12,100 nt of DNA from Alphaproteobacteria bacterium (GCA_013288575.1 JABDBO010000032.1:1-12100), one strand, 5' to 3'. Positions 1-5,966 are shown, counted from the stretch's first letter. Numbers and translations are program-made. Notes: generated by a model from the sequence alone, not told the origin.

Positions 1-951
1 GAAAAGCAGGAACGAAAGTATGAGCGTTGCAATCATCAAGAAAAGCGAAAACTCGAAACCATAATTCCAATCAAGTAGCGGCATTGTTTTAAAATTCGTG
101 CCAAAAAATCCAACCACCAGGGTTGATGGCATAAAACATACCGCTACAATGGAAAATAATTTCATGATGTCGTTTTGCTGAATATTGATAAGCCCAAGCG
201 TGGCATCAAGCAGGAAATTTGTTTTATCAATAAGGTAACTAGTATGCTCGCGTAATGCGATAGCATCTCGGTTAACTGTATCGAGTGTTTTAAGGCAAGT
301 TTTTGCTTTAGGATTAAGATTAGGTATTAAAAACGTAATCAGCCTCTGAATACTAACGAGGCTCTCTTGCGTTTTAGAAATTAAATCCGCCGCCAATCCC
401 AGTTCTTTCAAAACTGTCTGAAAAATTTTAGTTTCTTTCTTTTTTACTAAGCCCTGATCGCGAAAAATTCGGCGTGAGATATCATCAATCTGGCGATCCC
501 CCCCTTCGAGTAAATCGGCAATGCGGTTAATGAAAGCGTCAAGCAGACCTGATAATAACGCCTCACCCTGATGCGTTTGGCAGGCTATTCTTTGTGCAGT
601 TGAAGTGAAAACTTTAAACGGTGTTGGATCAACATAGCGCACGGTCACCAGTTTTTCTTTTGCCAAGATAAATGTCAGCGCATGCGCACCCGGCTCGTCA
701 TGTTCAGTACGCGCTAAAATTGTTGCCGTCATGTAAAGAGCATCGCCTTTTTCATAAAACCGGCTGGAAAGCTCAATTTCCGCCATTTCTTCACGAGTTG
801 GGATATCAATACCGAGAAAATCCTCAACCAGTTTTTCTTCTTCCTTACTCGGCTCAATAAGGTCAATCCATGCTAAATCTTCAGATAATTTGCCACCTTT
901 ATGGTGGTCTTTCTGTAGTTTTTTATTGCTGACGGAATATGAATGAAGCAT
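1..951 (-). CDS. CorA-family divalent cation channel with GTN signature (3' end cut by window edge)
   Basis: The reading frame is open from the ATG at 951 to the first base of the window (317 codons), so the usual short basic tail (about 5-10 residues) probably lies outside. The order is that of CorA: a soluble cytoplasmic funnel domain (about residues 1-260) ending in a long helix, then TM1 (about 266-285, LFSIVAVCFMPSTLVVGFFG) and TM2 (about 299-317). CorA proteins are homopentameric inner-membrane channels for Mg2+ (also Co2+ and Ni2+), with a GMN filter at the end of TM1 and a short outer loop containing MPEL. Here the filter reads F-G-T-N (G284-T285-N286) and the loop reads KTMPLLDW, so both the Met and the loop Glu are changed. 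A run of seven Cs at 498-504 stays in frame. No clear Shine-Dalgarno precedes the start. It lies downstream of the P19 gene in the same direction. Membership in the 2-TM GxN superfamily is secure, but Mg2+ as substrate is not. Confidence 0.88.
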   Translation of the reverse strand, partial: MLHSYSVSNKKLQKDHHKGGKLSEDLAWIDLIEPSKEEEKLVEDFLGIDIPTREEMAEIELSSRFYEKGDALYMTATILARTEHDEPGAHALTFILAKEKLVTVRYVDPTPFKVFTSTAQRIACQTHQGEALLSGLLDAFINRIADLLEGGDRQIDDISRRIFRDQGLVKKKETKIFQTVLKELGLAADLISKTQESLVSIQRLITFLIPNLNPKAKTCLKTLDTVNRDAIALREHTSYLIDKTNFLLDATLGLINIQQNDIMKLFSIVAVCFMPSTLVVGFFGTNFKTMPLLDWNYGFEFSLFLMIATLILSFLLF

Positions 952-960
952 CTATGTTTT

Positions 961-989
961 ATATTGGTTTTCTTATCAAATGCCAATAT
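961..989 (-). repeat. 7-bp inverted repeat between the P19-like and CorA-like genes
   Basis: ATATTGG (961-967) and CCAATAT (983-989) are perfect inverted copies separated by 15 nt. On the minus-strand transcript the hairpin begins at the P19 stop codon and precedes the CorA start. It is AT-rich and no T-run follows, so it is a poor intrinsic terminator. It could be an mRNA-processing or partial attenuation element, or chance. Confidence 0.25.
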
Positions 990-1525
990 TAATTAGCTTT
1001 CGTTTTAATAGGATATTCGAATGTCCAATCAAGCATAAATGGCGCCCACCACTCGGGAACGCCCGTCGCTTTATCAATATGGCGGATAAAGCCATTTACG
1101 GATGGCGGCTCAAATTCATATGTTAAGTGATATTGGCCAGGCCCATCCATATCAATGTTATTGGCATAGTGAGTTCCGCCCTTCGCAGTCATTGGCAAAA
1201 GCTGGCCCGCTTTATGAAAATCTGAACCTAGTTTTTCTATTTTATATGTAATTTTTAAATATGGAATCCATGATCCTTTTCCAAACCCATGTGGCTCACC
1301 TTTTGCCGCATGAATATCAACCTGTAAATGGATTGCCTTATCATCCATCGCCATAGTTTTGGCCATATCTTTATTTAAAGATTCCATTTTCACGCCTGTA
1401 AAATAATTGGGCTGAATGGTCATGTTATTTTTCTCTATCGGATCAGCAATATGAAATTGCTCGGCAGCACTTGCACCAGTACTGGTTAAAATCGCTACGC
1501 ATAATATAAGGATTTTATTTCTCAT
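989..1525 (-). CDS. Periplasmic P19/FetP/Tp34-family metal-binding protein (iron uptake)
   Basis: The protein has 178 residues from the ATG at 1525. An upstream ATG at 1609 would add 28 residues, but the inner start has a GGAG 6 nt before it and gives a clean signal peptide (MRNKILILCVAILTSTGASA, cut near residue 20). Family members are periplasmic beta-sandwich dimers that bind Cu2+ or Mn2+ and support ferrous iron uptake, often beside an FTR1-type permease. The match to Campylobacter P19 runs the whole mature length: DPIEKNNM (28-35), HLQVDIHA (66-73), WIPYLKITY (86-94), PMTAKGGTHY (111-120), PPSVNGFIRHID (140-151), TGVPEWW (154-160). The expected metal ligands are present as H66, M112, H119 and H149, with the same M-to-H spacing as P19. 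The Glu expected two residues after the first His is Gln68. No FTR1 permease is in the window, and the next gene is the CorA-like channel. Confidence 0.9.
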   Translation of the reverse strand: MRNKILILCVAILTSTGASAAEQFHIADPIEKNNMTIQPNYFTGVKMESLNKDMAKTMAMDDKAIHLQVDIHAAKGEPHGFGKGSWIPYLKITYKIEKLGSDFHKAGQLLPMTAKGGTHYANNIDMDGPGQYHLTYEFEPPSVNGFIRHIDKATGVPEWWAPFMLDWTFEYPIKTKAN

Positions 1526-1530
1526 AATTT

Positions 1531-1534
1531 CTCC
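1531..1534 (-). promoter_or_regulatory. Shine-Dalgarno that decides the P19-like start
   Basis: The minus strand reads CCGGAGAAATTATG, placing GGAG 6 nt before the ATG at 1525. The longer start at 1609 would overlap the upstream lipoprotein gene and bury the signal peptide, so the inner start is preferred. Confidence 0.7.
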
Positions 1535-1587
1535 GGCTGTTTTGTTAAACATTTCAAATATCAGGCATAATAGCAAAACATGCAACT

Positions 1588-1881
1588 TTAAAAATTCTGA
1601 GTATTCCATTTCAAATTATAATGCCGGCAATAATCAAAACCCTCATGCCAGGCAGCAACATAATAGTTATTATTCAGCATCGAATAATTCTGGTAAAAAC
1701 TGTGGCCGAGCTTATCAAACATCGTGCCGTAAGTTGCCAACCCACTATCACACCCATCATTCCATCCGGCCTGATATTCCGGTGGGCCTTGCTCGGGAAT
1801 TTTCATAAATGATGGATGTTCGCAAGAGCTTAAAAAAGCCGCACAAATCGGTGCGGCAAATGCCGTTTTTAAATTGGTCAT
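1588..1881 (-). CDS. Small lipoprotein with a duplicated YxAxWxxGxD motif, function unknown
   Basis: This 97-residue protein has a short N-terminal hydrophobic stretch ending in a lipobox, L17-S18-S19-C20, so it is probably exported, lipidated at Cys20 and membrane-anchored. The mature part contains two similar segments: YQAGWNDGCDSG (36-47) and YVAAWHEGFDYC (74-85). They share Y-x-A-[G/A]-W-x-[D/E]-G-x-D, each has a Cys (C44, C85), and they are joined by an Asn/Tyr-rich linker. Two Cys outside the cytoplasm could form a disulfide. The gene ends 62 nt before the preferred P19 start and points the same way, so co-transcription is plausible. No strong ribosome site precedes the ATG. I do not recognise a characterised family. 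The lipobox and the repeat are observed, while a link to metal uptake is inferred only from the neighbour. Confidence 0.7.
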   Translation of the reverse strand: MTNLKTAFAAPICAAFLSSCEHPSFMKIPEQGPPEYQAGWNDGCDSGLATYGTMFDKLGHSFYQNYSMLNNNYYVAAWHEGFDYCRHYNLKWNTQNF

Positions 1882-1919
1882 AATGGTGGTTGCTAGGGTT
1901 ATTTATTCATAACCGTAAC

Positions 1920-1949
1920 TTAAGACAAAACCTGTATATGCAGTGTCAA
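1920..1949 (-). promoter_or_regulatory. Candidate promoter for the lipoprotein/P19/CorA unit, with flanking direct repeat
   Basis: On the minus strand a perfect TTGACA (1944-1949) is followed after 18 nt by a weak -10, TCTTAA (1920-1925), about 40 nt before the lipoprotein ATG. An 8-bp direct repeat, ATATGCAG, sits at 1936-1943 and 1949-1956, on both sides of the -35 box with a 13-bp period. This could be a regulator site. The -35 is convincing and the -10 is not. Confidence 0.35.
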
Positions 1950-1994
1950 TATGCAGCAAACTGTCGTAAAATTTTTGTAAAAACTAATAAAGAA

Positions 1995-2408
1995 TTAGCC
2001 TATAGGATGATTATTACAAATAATGCAACCAATATTAGCCTTATTTAATACTAACATTACCAATCCAATAAATATTATGAGCGATACTGAAACAGATATG
2101 AGCCAAATTATTGTACGAAGAATGTTACGGTTCATTCTTCTGTACTCTTCATCTGTAGGACAATGTTTTATGAGTTTATATGCGGAGATAAAAAATAAAA
2201 TCGGAATACCAAGTAAAAGCCCATTAAACTTGCCAGCACTGTAACTTCCCATCCCATGGTTATCATGGAGCATTCTGAAACTTGCCGGAACAATATAATA
2301 ATCTAATATCAGTAGTGCGATAGCAGATAAAATAAGTAAAACAGCTACGCTTATTCGCCATAGCCTGTGAGACTTACCATGATTTTCCATATCATTACTA
2401 TCTGACAT
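1995..2408 (-). CDS. Three-helix inner-membrane protein, function unknown
   Basis: The protein has 137 residues and starts at ATG 2408, with GGAG 6 nt upstream (2415-2418 on the complement). A polar, His/Ser-rich N-terminus (1-16) precedes TM1 (about 17-39), a loop, TM2 (about 63-81), a charged segment HCPTDEEYRRMNRN (82-95), TM3 (about 99-121) and a short tail with C128-x-x-C131 followed by NNH. The tail resembles but does not meet the CxxCH haem-attachment motif. It lies between the tRNA and the lipoprotein gene in the same direction. The 113-nt gap downstream holds a likely new promoter, so it is probably not part of that unit. I do not recognise the family. A membrane location is well supported by the sequence, but nothing points to a role. 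Confidence 0.65.
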   Translation of the reverse strand: MSDSNDMENHGKSHRLWRISVAVLLILSAIALLILDYYIVPASFRMLHDNHGMGSYSAGKFNGLLLGIPILFFISAYKLIKHCPTDEEYRRMNRNILRTIIWLISVSVSLIIFIGLVMLVLNKANIGCIICNNHPIG

Positions 2409-2463
2409 ATTAATCTCCGATTTTGAAGTCTAAACTACTTTAAAAATATGACTAAACAGTTAA

Positions 2464-2540
<77 letters not shown>

Positions 2541-2550
2541 ACACGGGGCG

Positions 2551-2580
2551 TATTTAGCACTTAAACTCCCCTGTTTTCAA
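2551..2580 (-). promoter_or_regulatory. Candidate promoter for the tRNA-Arg gene
   Basis: The minus strand has TTGAAA (2575-2580), an 18-nt spacer and TAAATA (2551-2556), ending about 10 nt before the first tRNA base. A GC-rich CGCCCCG stretch follows the -10, which would be typical of a stable-RNA discriminator. Position and both hexamers fit. Confidence 0.5.
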
Positions 2581-2586
2581 GTTAAT

Positions 2587-2617
2587 TTGGCTGGTGACAA
2601 AGCCGTGCCGCTATACT
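2587..2617 (+). promoter_or_regulatory. Candidate promoter for hisD, implying a very short leader
   Basis: A good -10, TATACT (2612-2617), is preceded by a poor -35, TTGGCT (2587-2592), with a long 19-nt spacer. Transcription would start near 2624, only about 5 nt before the hisD ATG at 2629, where no Shine-Dalgarno is visible (ATCGGCCC precedes ATG). If real, the mRNA is almost leaderless. The region overlaps the divergent tRNA promoter zone. Confidence 0.35.
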
Positions 2618-2628
2618 AAAATCGGCCC

Positions 2629-3918
2629 ATGAGAACAATTACAATCACCGGAAAAGATTATTCCAAACTATATGGCCTTTTGGCAATTAATGAAACTTCT
2701 GCACCAGAAATTGTCCAGAGCGTGAAAGATATCATCAGCAGTGTGCGCCAATATGGCGACGTTGCCCTGCTTGATTATACCAATAAATTTGACCGCAATA
2801 AACTAACCATAGACCAGCTAAAAGCGCGTGATAATGAAATTGAAGAGGCTTATCTCTGGTTCTCGCCAGATTTGAAAAAAGCCCTCGAATTATCAGCTGA
2901 GCGCATCCAAAGCTATTATGAAAAGCTAAAGCCGCAAGATCTGAATTATGTTGATGATCTCGGCGTAACGCTTGGCGCACGCCACGTTCCAGTTAACGCA
3001 GCCGGAATTTATGTTCCCGGCGGCAAGGCAAGTTATCCAAGTTCAGTTTTAATGAACGCAATGCCAGCCAAAGTTGCTGGCGTTCAGCAAATTGTTATGG
3101 TTTGTCCGGCACCAAATGGTGAAGTGAACCCAGTAGTTTTAGCTGCCGCCAAAATCTGCGGCATTACCGAAATTTATAAAATCGGTGGCGCACAAGCGGT
3201 TGCCGCGCTCGCTTATGGCACTCAAACCGTGCCACGCGTTGATAAAATCGTCGGCCCTGGCAATGCTTATGTAGCTGAAGCCAAACGCCAGGTTTTTGGC
3301 CAAGTGGGAATTGATATGATCGCCGGTCCGTCTGAAATTCTGGTGATTGCCGATGAAAATAATGATCCTAATTGGATCGCCGCTGATTTGCTGAGTCAGG
3401 CAGAGCACGATGAATCTGCCCGTTCGATTTTGGTTACAACCAGCCAGAATTTCGCTCAACAGGTAATTGCTGCAATTTATGAAACCATGCAAAAGCTGGA
3501 CCGCAAAAATATTGCGCGCGAAGCAATTGAAAATAATAGCATAGCAGTTGTTGTTGATAACCTTGAAGTCGCTGCCGAAATTTCTAACTTCATCGCACCT
3601 GAACATTTGGAACTCGCAATCGAAAACCCAGAAAACCTTGTGCCGCAACTCACTAATGCCGGTGCAATTTTCCTTGGCCGCTACACGCCTGAAGCCATTG
3701 GTGATTACATCGCCGGCCCCAGCCACGTTCTGCCAACCGTTACCGGCGCGCGTTTTTCATCAGGTTTATCGGTGACTGATTTCCTAAAGCGCCAAAGTAT
3801 TATCGGCTGTTCTGAAACTTCATTCGCGCAACTTGCCGAACCGACTTTGCTCATGGCAAGAAGCGAGGGTTTGAGCGCACACGCATTATCAGTAGAACTT
3901 AGAACCAAAAAATCTTGA
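2629..3918 (+). CDS. hisD: Histidinol dehydrogenase
   Basis: HisD carries out the last two steps of histidine synthesis in the cytoplasm, oxidising L-histidinol to histidinal and then to histidine with two NAD+. It is a Zn2+-dependent homodimer. At 429 residues it is full length for the family. The zinc ligands expected from E. coli HisD are all present: Gln257 and His260 in LLSQAEHDES, Asp359 in AIGDYIAGPSH, and His418 in EGLSAHAL. The catalytic pair is E325-H326 in APEHLEL. The glycine-rich NAAGIYVPGG (123-132) and KIVGPGNAYV (206-215) are also typical. The ATG at 2629 gives the family N-terminus although no ribosome site is seen. It is the first gene of a three-gene plus-strand unit, and the next ATG comes 1 nt after its stop. 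No other his gene is in the window. Confidence 0.97.
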   Translation: MRTITITGKDYSKLYGLLAINETSAPEIVQSVKDIISSVRQYGDVALLDYTNKFDRNKLTIDQLKARDNEIEEAYLWFSPDLKKALELSAERIQSYYEKLKPQDLNYVDDLGVTLGARHVPVNAAGIYVPGGKASYPSSVLMNAMPAKVAGVQQIVMVCPAPNGEVNPVVLAAAKICGITEIYKIGGAQAVAALAYGTQTVPRVDKIVGPGNAYVAEAKRQVFGQVGIDMIAGPSEILVIADENNDPNWIAADLLSQAEHDESARSILVTTSQNFAQQVIAAIYETMQKLDRKNIAREAIENNSIAVVVDNLEVAAEISNFIAPEHLELAIENPENLVPQLTNAGAIFLGRYTPEAIGDYIAGPSHVLPTVTGARFSSGLSVTDFLKRQSIIGCSETSFAQLAEPTLLMARSEGLSAHALSVELRTKKS

Positions 3919-3919
3919 T

Positions 3920-4390
3920 ATGGAAAGCGAGCGCATCAAATCACTTTCACTCGATAGCGAATTTGCCAAATATCGCAGCGTGAAAGAGATTGATACCGCA
4001 ATCAACGACCTGCTCCTCTATAATTACTTCTCTGTCATTTCGAGCCCTGATGGGCCTTATGATGTTATTTTGGGCGTTGCCGAAAAGCGAATCATTTTTG
4101 ATATAAAACCAACCGGAACTTTAAAATCAAAAGTGAAAACCATAAAAATCTCCGTACCGCTCAGCAGTTTCCGCTCGATTATCAAAGATTATTTCATTGT
4201 CTGCGAAAGCTATCAAGAAGCGCTCAAAAACGGCGTTATCGAAAAAGTTGAAGCTATTGATATGGGCCGTCGCGGCGTTCATAATGAAGGCGCAGAGGTT
4301 TTGCTGCATTTACTGGAAAATAAAATCAACCTTGATTTTGAAACCGCGCGCCGGATTTTCACAATCATAACCGTGCTGCATATTCTATGA
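3920..4390 (+). CDS. UPF0262 family protein
   Basis: This 156-residue cytoplasmic protein matches the alphaproteobacterial UPF0262 family across its length. Recognisable blocks are DGPY (44-47), FRSIIKDYFIVCESY (84-98), EAIDMGRRGVHNEGAEVL (111-128) and DFETARRIFTIITVLH (139-154). No biochemical function is known to me for the family. The gene follows hisD with a 1-nt gap and shares an ATGA overlap with the phosphatase gene, so all three are probably translated from one message. The same order (hisD, UPF0262, low-molecular-weight phosphatase) is what I recall from many alphaproteobacteria, which helps place the organism. There is no signal peptide or membrane segment. The strong conservation of the acidic/His-rich core suggests a binding or catalytic role, but that is inference. 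Confidence 0.9.
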   Translation: MESERIKSLSLDSEFAKYRSVKEIDTAINDLLLYNYFSVISSPDGPYDVILGVAEKRIIFDIKPTGTLKSKVKTIKISVPLSSFRSIIKDYFIVCESYQEALKNGVIEKVEAIDMGRRGVHNEGAEVLLHLLENKINLDFETARRIFTIITVLHIL

Positions 4391-4806
4391 AAATATTATT
4401 CCTCTGCACATTAAACGCCGTCCGCTCACCAATGGCAGAAGCAATGGCAAAGGAATTTTATCCTGAACATCAATTCTCCTCTGCCGGTTTAGTTACCGGC
4501 CCGGTTGATTATTTTGCCGTCGAAGTTATGCAGGAAATTGGCCTTGATATTTCCAACCACGAACCACGTTCATTTTCGCGCCTTAAATCAAAAAGTTTTG
4601 ATCTGGTGATTTGCCTGGCTAATGAATATAGCCCGGAAATTAGAGACCTAATGGATAAACACAAACTCAAACACAAATTCTGGAGCAATATCCCAAGCCC
4701 GGGAGATGTTGGCAGCAACCGTCTAATGAAATTATATGGCTACCGTGAAATTCGCGATAGTATCAAAGCGCATTTGCGCAGCGCTAATGCTTTCAGCAAA
4801 GATTAG
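4387..4806 (+). CDS. Low-molecular-weight protein tyrosine phosphatase-like protein
   Basis: The 139-residue protein begins with the phosphate-binding loop C7-T-L-N-A-V-R13-S14-P followed by MAEA, the CX5R signature of low-molecular-weight phosphatases and thioredoxin-coupled arsenate reductases. Cys7 would be the nucleophile and Arg13 the phosphate clamp. Only one other Cys (C77) is present, so the redox Cys pair of arsenate reductases is missing and the arsC label often given to this family is unlikely. The general acid normally comes from a DP motif in the C-terminal half. The aligned stretch here reads IPSPGDVGSNR (102-112), with Ser104 where I expect Asp and a displaced Asp107. The start overlaps the UPF0262 stop by 4 nt (ATGA), and the stop overlaps the convergent glycosyltransferase gene by 4 nt. 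Substrate unknown. Confidence 0.85.
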   Translation: MKILFLCTLNAVRSPMAEAMAKEFYPEHQFSSAGLVTGPVDYFAVEVMQEIGLDISNHEPRSFSRLKSKSFDLVICLANEYSPEIRDLMDKHKLKHKFWSNIPSPGDVGSNRLMKLYGYREIRDSIKAHLRSANAFSKD

Positions 4807-5942
4807 CTAGCGTCGAAAATTTCGCTGGTTTCAGCCACCATTACTTTGCCAATCATCTTCTTCACTGCATTGCCAATCGCTAGTTTCATCGCCTTGCGGT
4901 TATAGAAATTGCCGTTGATCTGTGTTTTGAAAATCACGTAATTACGGAATTTGCGGAAGATTTCAGCATCCGGCGCTTCTATATTTTTCCAAAATTCGTT
5001 GAGCGTGCACTGGCTGGTTAAACCAGCAATATTATAAATAGCTTCTGCCAGCGCCATCACTGGTTTGCCTTTGGCAATTGCCGTTAAAGCTCTCATATCA
5101 TTATTCGTAATATAAGCTTTTGCCCCTTTTACAACATTAGCGAAATTGGCATTCTCAACAATTGTAATTCGCTCTGCTACATTATATTTCTCCGCAATTT
5201 CCATAATTTTGGCGCGGTTTTCTGCGCTCACGAAATCTTCATCAAATAATACAAGATTATTATTTTCATCCGCATTACCGGCAAAACTGCGCAAGAATGA
5301 AGCTTTCTTCCCCATCTCCAAATCAGCCAGGAAATAATTAGTTTTCAATTTCGCCTTTTTCATGCCGGCTAAATAAGCGCGTATATATGATACAATCGGC
5401 ATAATATTTACGTCGCTTTCTTTAAATCCGTGCGCTTTGCCGAATAAAGATGATAGGTGATACTGCAATTTATAAAATGATTTCGCGCGTTTACCCGAAA
5501 CAAACCTTTTCACTCGCGGCAAATCTTCTTCCGCTGCACGCAAATAAAAACGCGGATCTTTCGGGAGAACTGTTTTATTGCCAAAAATTCTTTCTTCCAG
5601 CGTCACCCAGTTTTCGCCGAAATAGCCGTCATCAAAAGCATGAATGCGGATTTTATGATTTTTCAAAGCCTCTATTGCTGCCTGGTGCACTTCACACGAA
5701 TCATCATAAATAACCAGATCAGTAATTTTGCGCAGCTTAGCAACCGTATCAATATAATTACCGAATTGCTCGAGCGGCAGCTTATAATCAGCAGTATGTT
5801 CGCCATCCCAGAAAAACTTATCACCGGAATTGAAATTAATGCGCAAAACGCGGTGCCCGCGCTCTAATAATTCCTCGCCCAGAAGCGCGAAGAATGGGCT
5901 GGCAGGCCCAGCTAAAAACAGGAACGACCTTTTCATAAGCAT
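4803..5942 (-). CDS. Divergent KpsS/LipB-type capsule glycosyltransferase, possible pseudaminic acid or Kdo transferase
   Basis: The 379-residue cytoplasmic protein has the architecture of KpsS/LipB (capsule polysaccharide synthesis family), which adds beta-Kdo to a lipid acceptor from CMP-Kdo. N-terminal matches are FLFLAGPASPFF (7-18), ERGHRVLRINFNSGDKFFW (27-45), ITDLVIYDD (73-81) and AFDDGYFGENWVTLE (102-116). C-terminal matches are AEAIYNIAGLTSQ (299-311), EFWKN (316-320) and FKTQINGNFY (338-347). Between them the motifs I expect for the CMP-sugar site are gone: the Kx(H)HPLD region reads VLFDEDFVS (231-239), the NSTVG region reads TNNDMRALT (279-287), and the Q..D region reads LADLEMGKK (205-213). 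The start may be ATG 5942 or 5936, neither with a clear ribosome site. It follows the pse operon after 123 nt in the same direction, so a CMP-pseudaminate donor is an attractive inference, not shown. Loss of activity is the alternative. Confidence 0.75.
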   Translation of the reverse strand: MLMKRSFLFLAGPASPFFALLGEELLERGHRVLRINFNSGDKFFWDGEHTADYKLPLEQFGNYIDTVAKLRKITDLVIYDDSCEVHQAAIEALKNHKIRIHAFDDGYFGENWVTLEERIFGNKTVLPKDPRFYLRAAEEDLPRVKRFVSGKRAKSFYKLQYHLSSLFGKAHGFKESDVNIMPIVSYIRAYLAGMKKAKLKTNYFLADLEMGKKASFLRSFAGNADENNNLVLFDEDFVSAENRAKIMEIAEKYNVAERITIVENANFANVVKGAKAYITNNDMRALTAIAKGKPVMALAEAIYNIAGLTSQCTLNEFWKNIEAPDAEIFRKFRNYVIFKTQINGNFYNRKAMKLAIGNAVKKMIGKVMVAETSEIFDAS

Positions 5943-5966
5943 ATATGGATTGGTTGGACTGTCTTT

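Noticed and set aside
498..504. A possible frameshift at a run of seven Cs in the CorA-like gene.
   Set aside because: Translation through the run is continuous and gives the expected family sequence (LLEGGDRQIDDIS) on both sides.
1526..1609. An N-terminal extension of the P19-like protein starting at the ATG at 1609.
   Set aside because: It would put 28 residues in front of a clear signal peptide and overlap the lipoprotein gene, while the ATG at 1525 has a GGAG at the right distance.
1840..1860. A GC-rich inverted repeat (GCCGCAC with GTGCGGC) that looks like a terminator stem.
   Set aside because: It lies inside the signal-peptide coding part of the lipoprotein gene, where Ala codons produce the pattern, and it has no following T-run in a useful position on either strand.
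1995..2030. A possible cytochrome c haem site in the CIICNNH tail of the three-helix protein.
   Set aside because: Haem attachment needs CxxCH. Here two residues separate the second Cys from His, and no other cytochrome feature is present.
3139..3726. Long open frames antisense to hisD and to the pse genes.
   Set aside because: They are opposite to genes with strong family matches, have no family resemblance or ribosome sites, and follow from codon composition of the true genes.
4387..4806. Annotation of the phosphatase-like gene as arsenate reductase arsC.
   Set aside because: Apart from the P-loop Cys7 only one further Cys (C77) exists, so the redox Cys pair of that mechanism is absent, and no arsenic genes are nearby.
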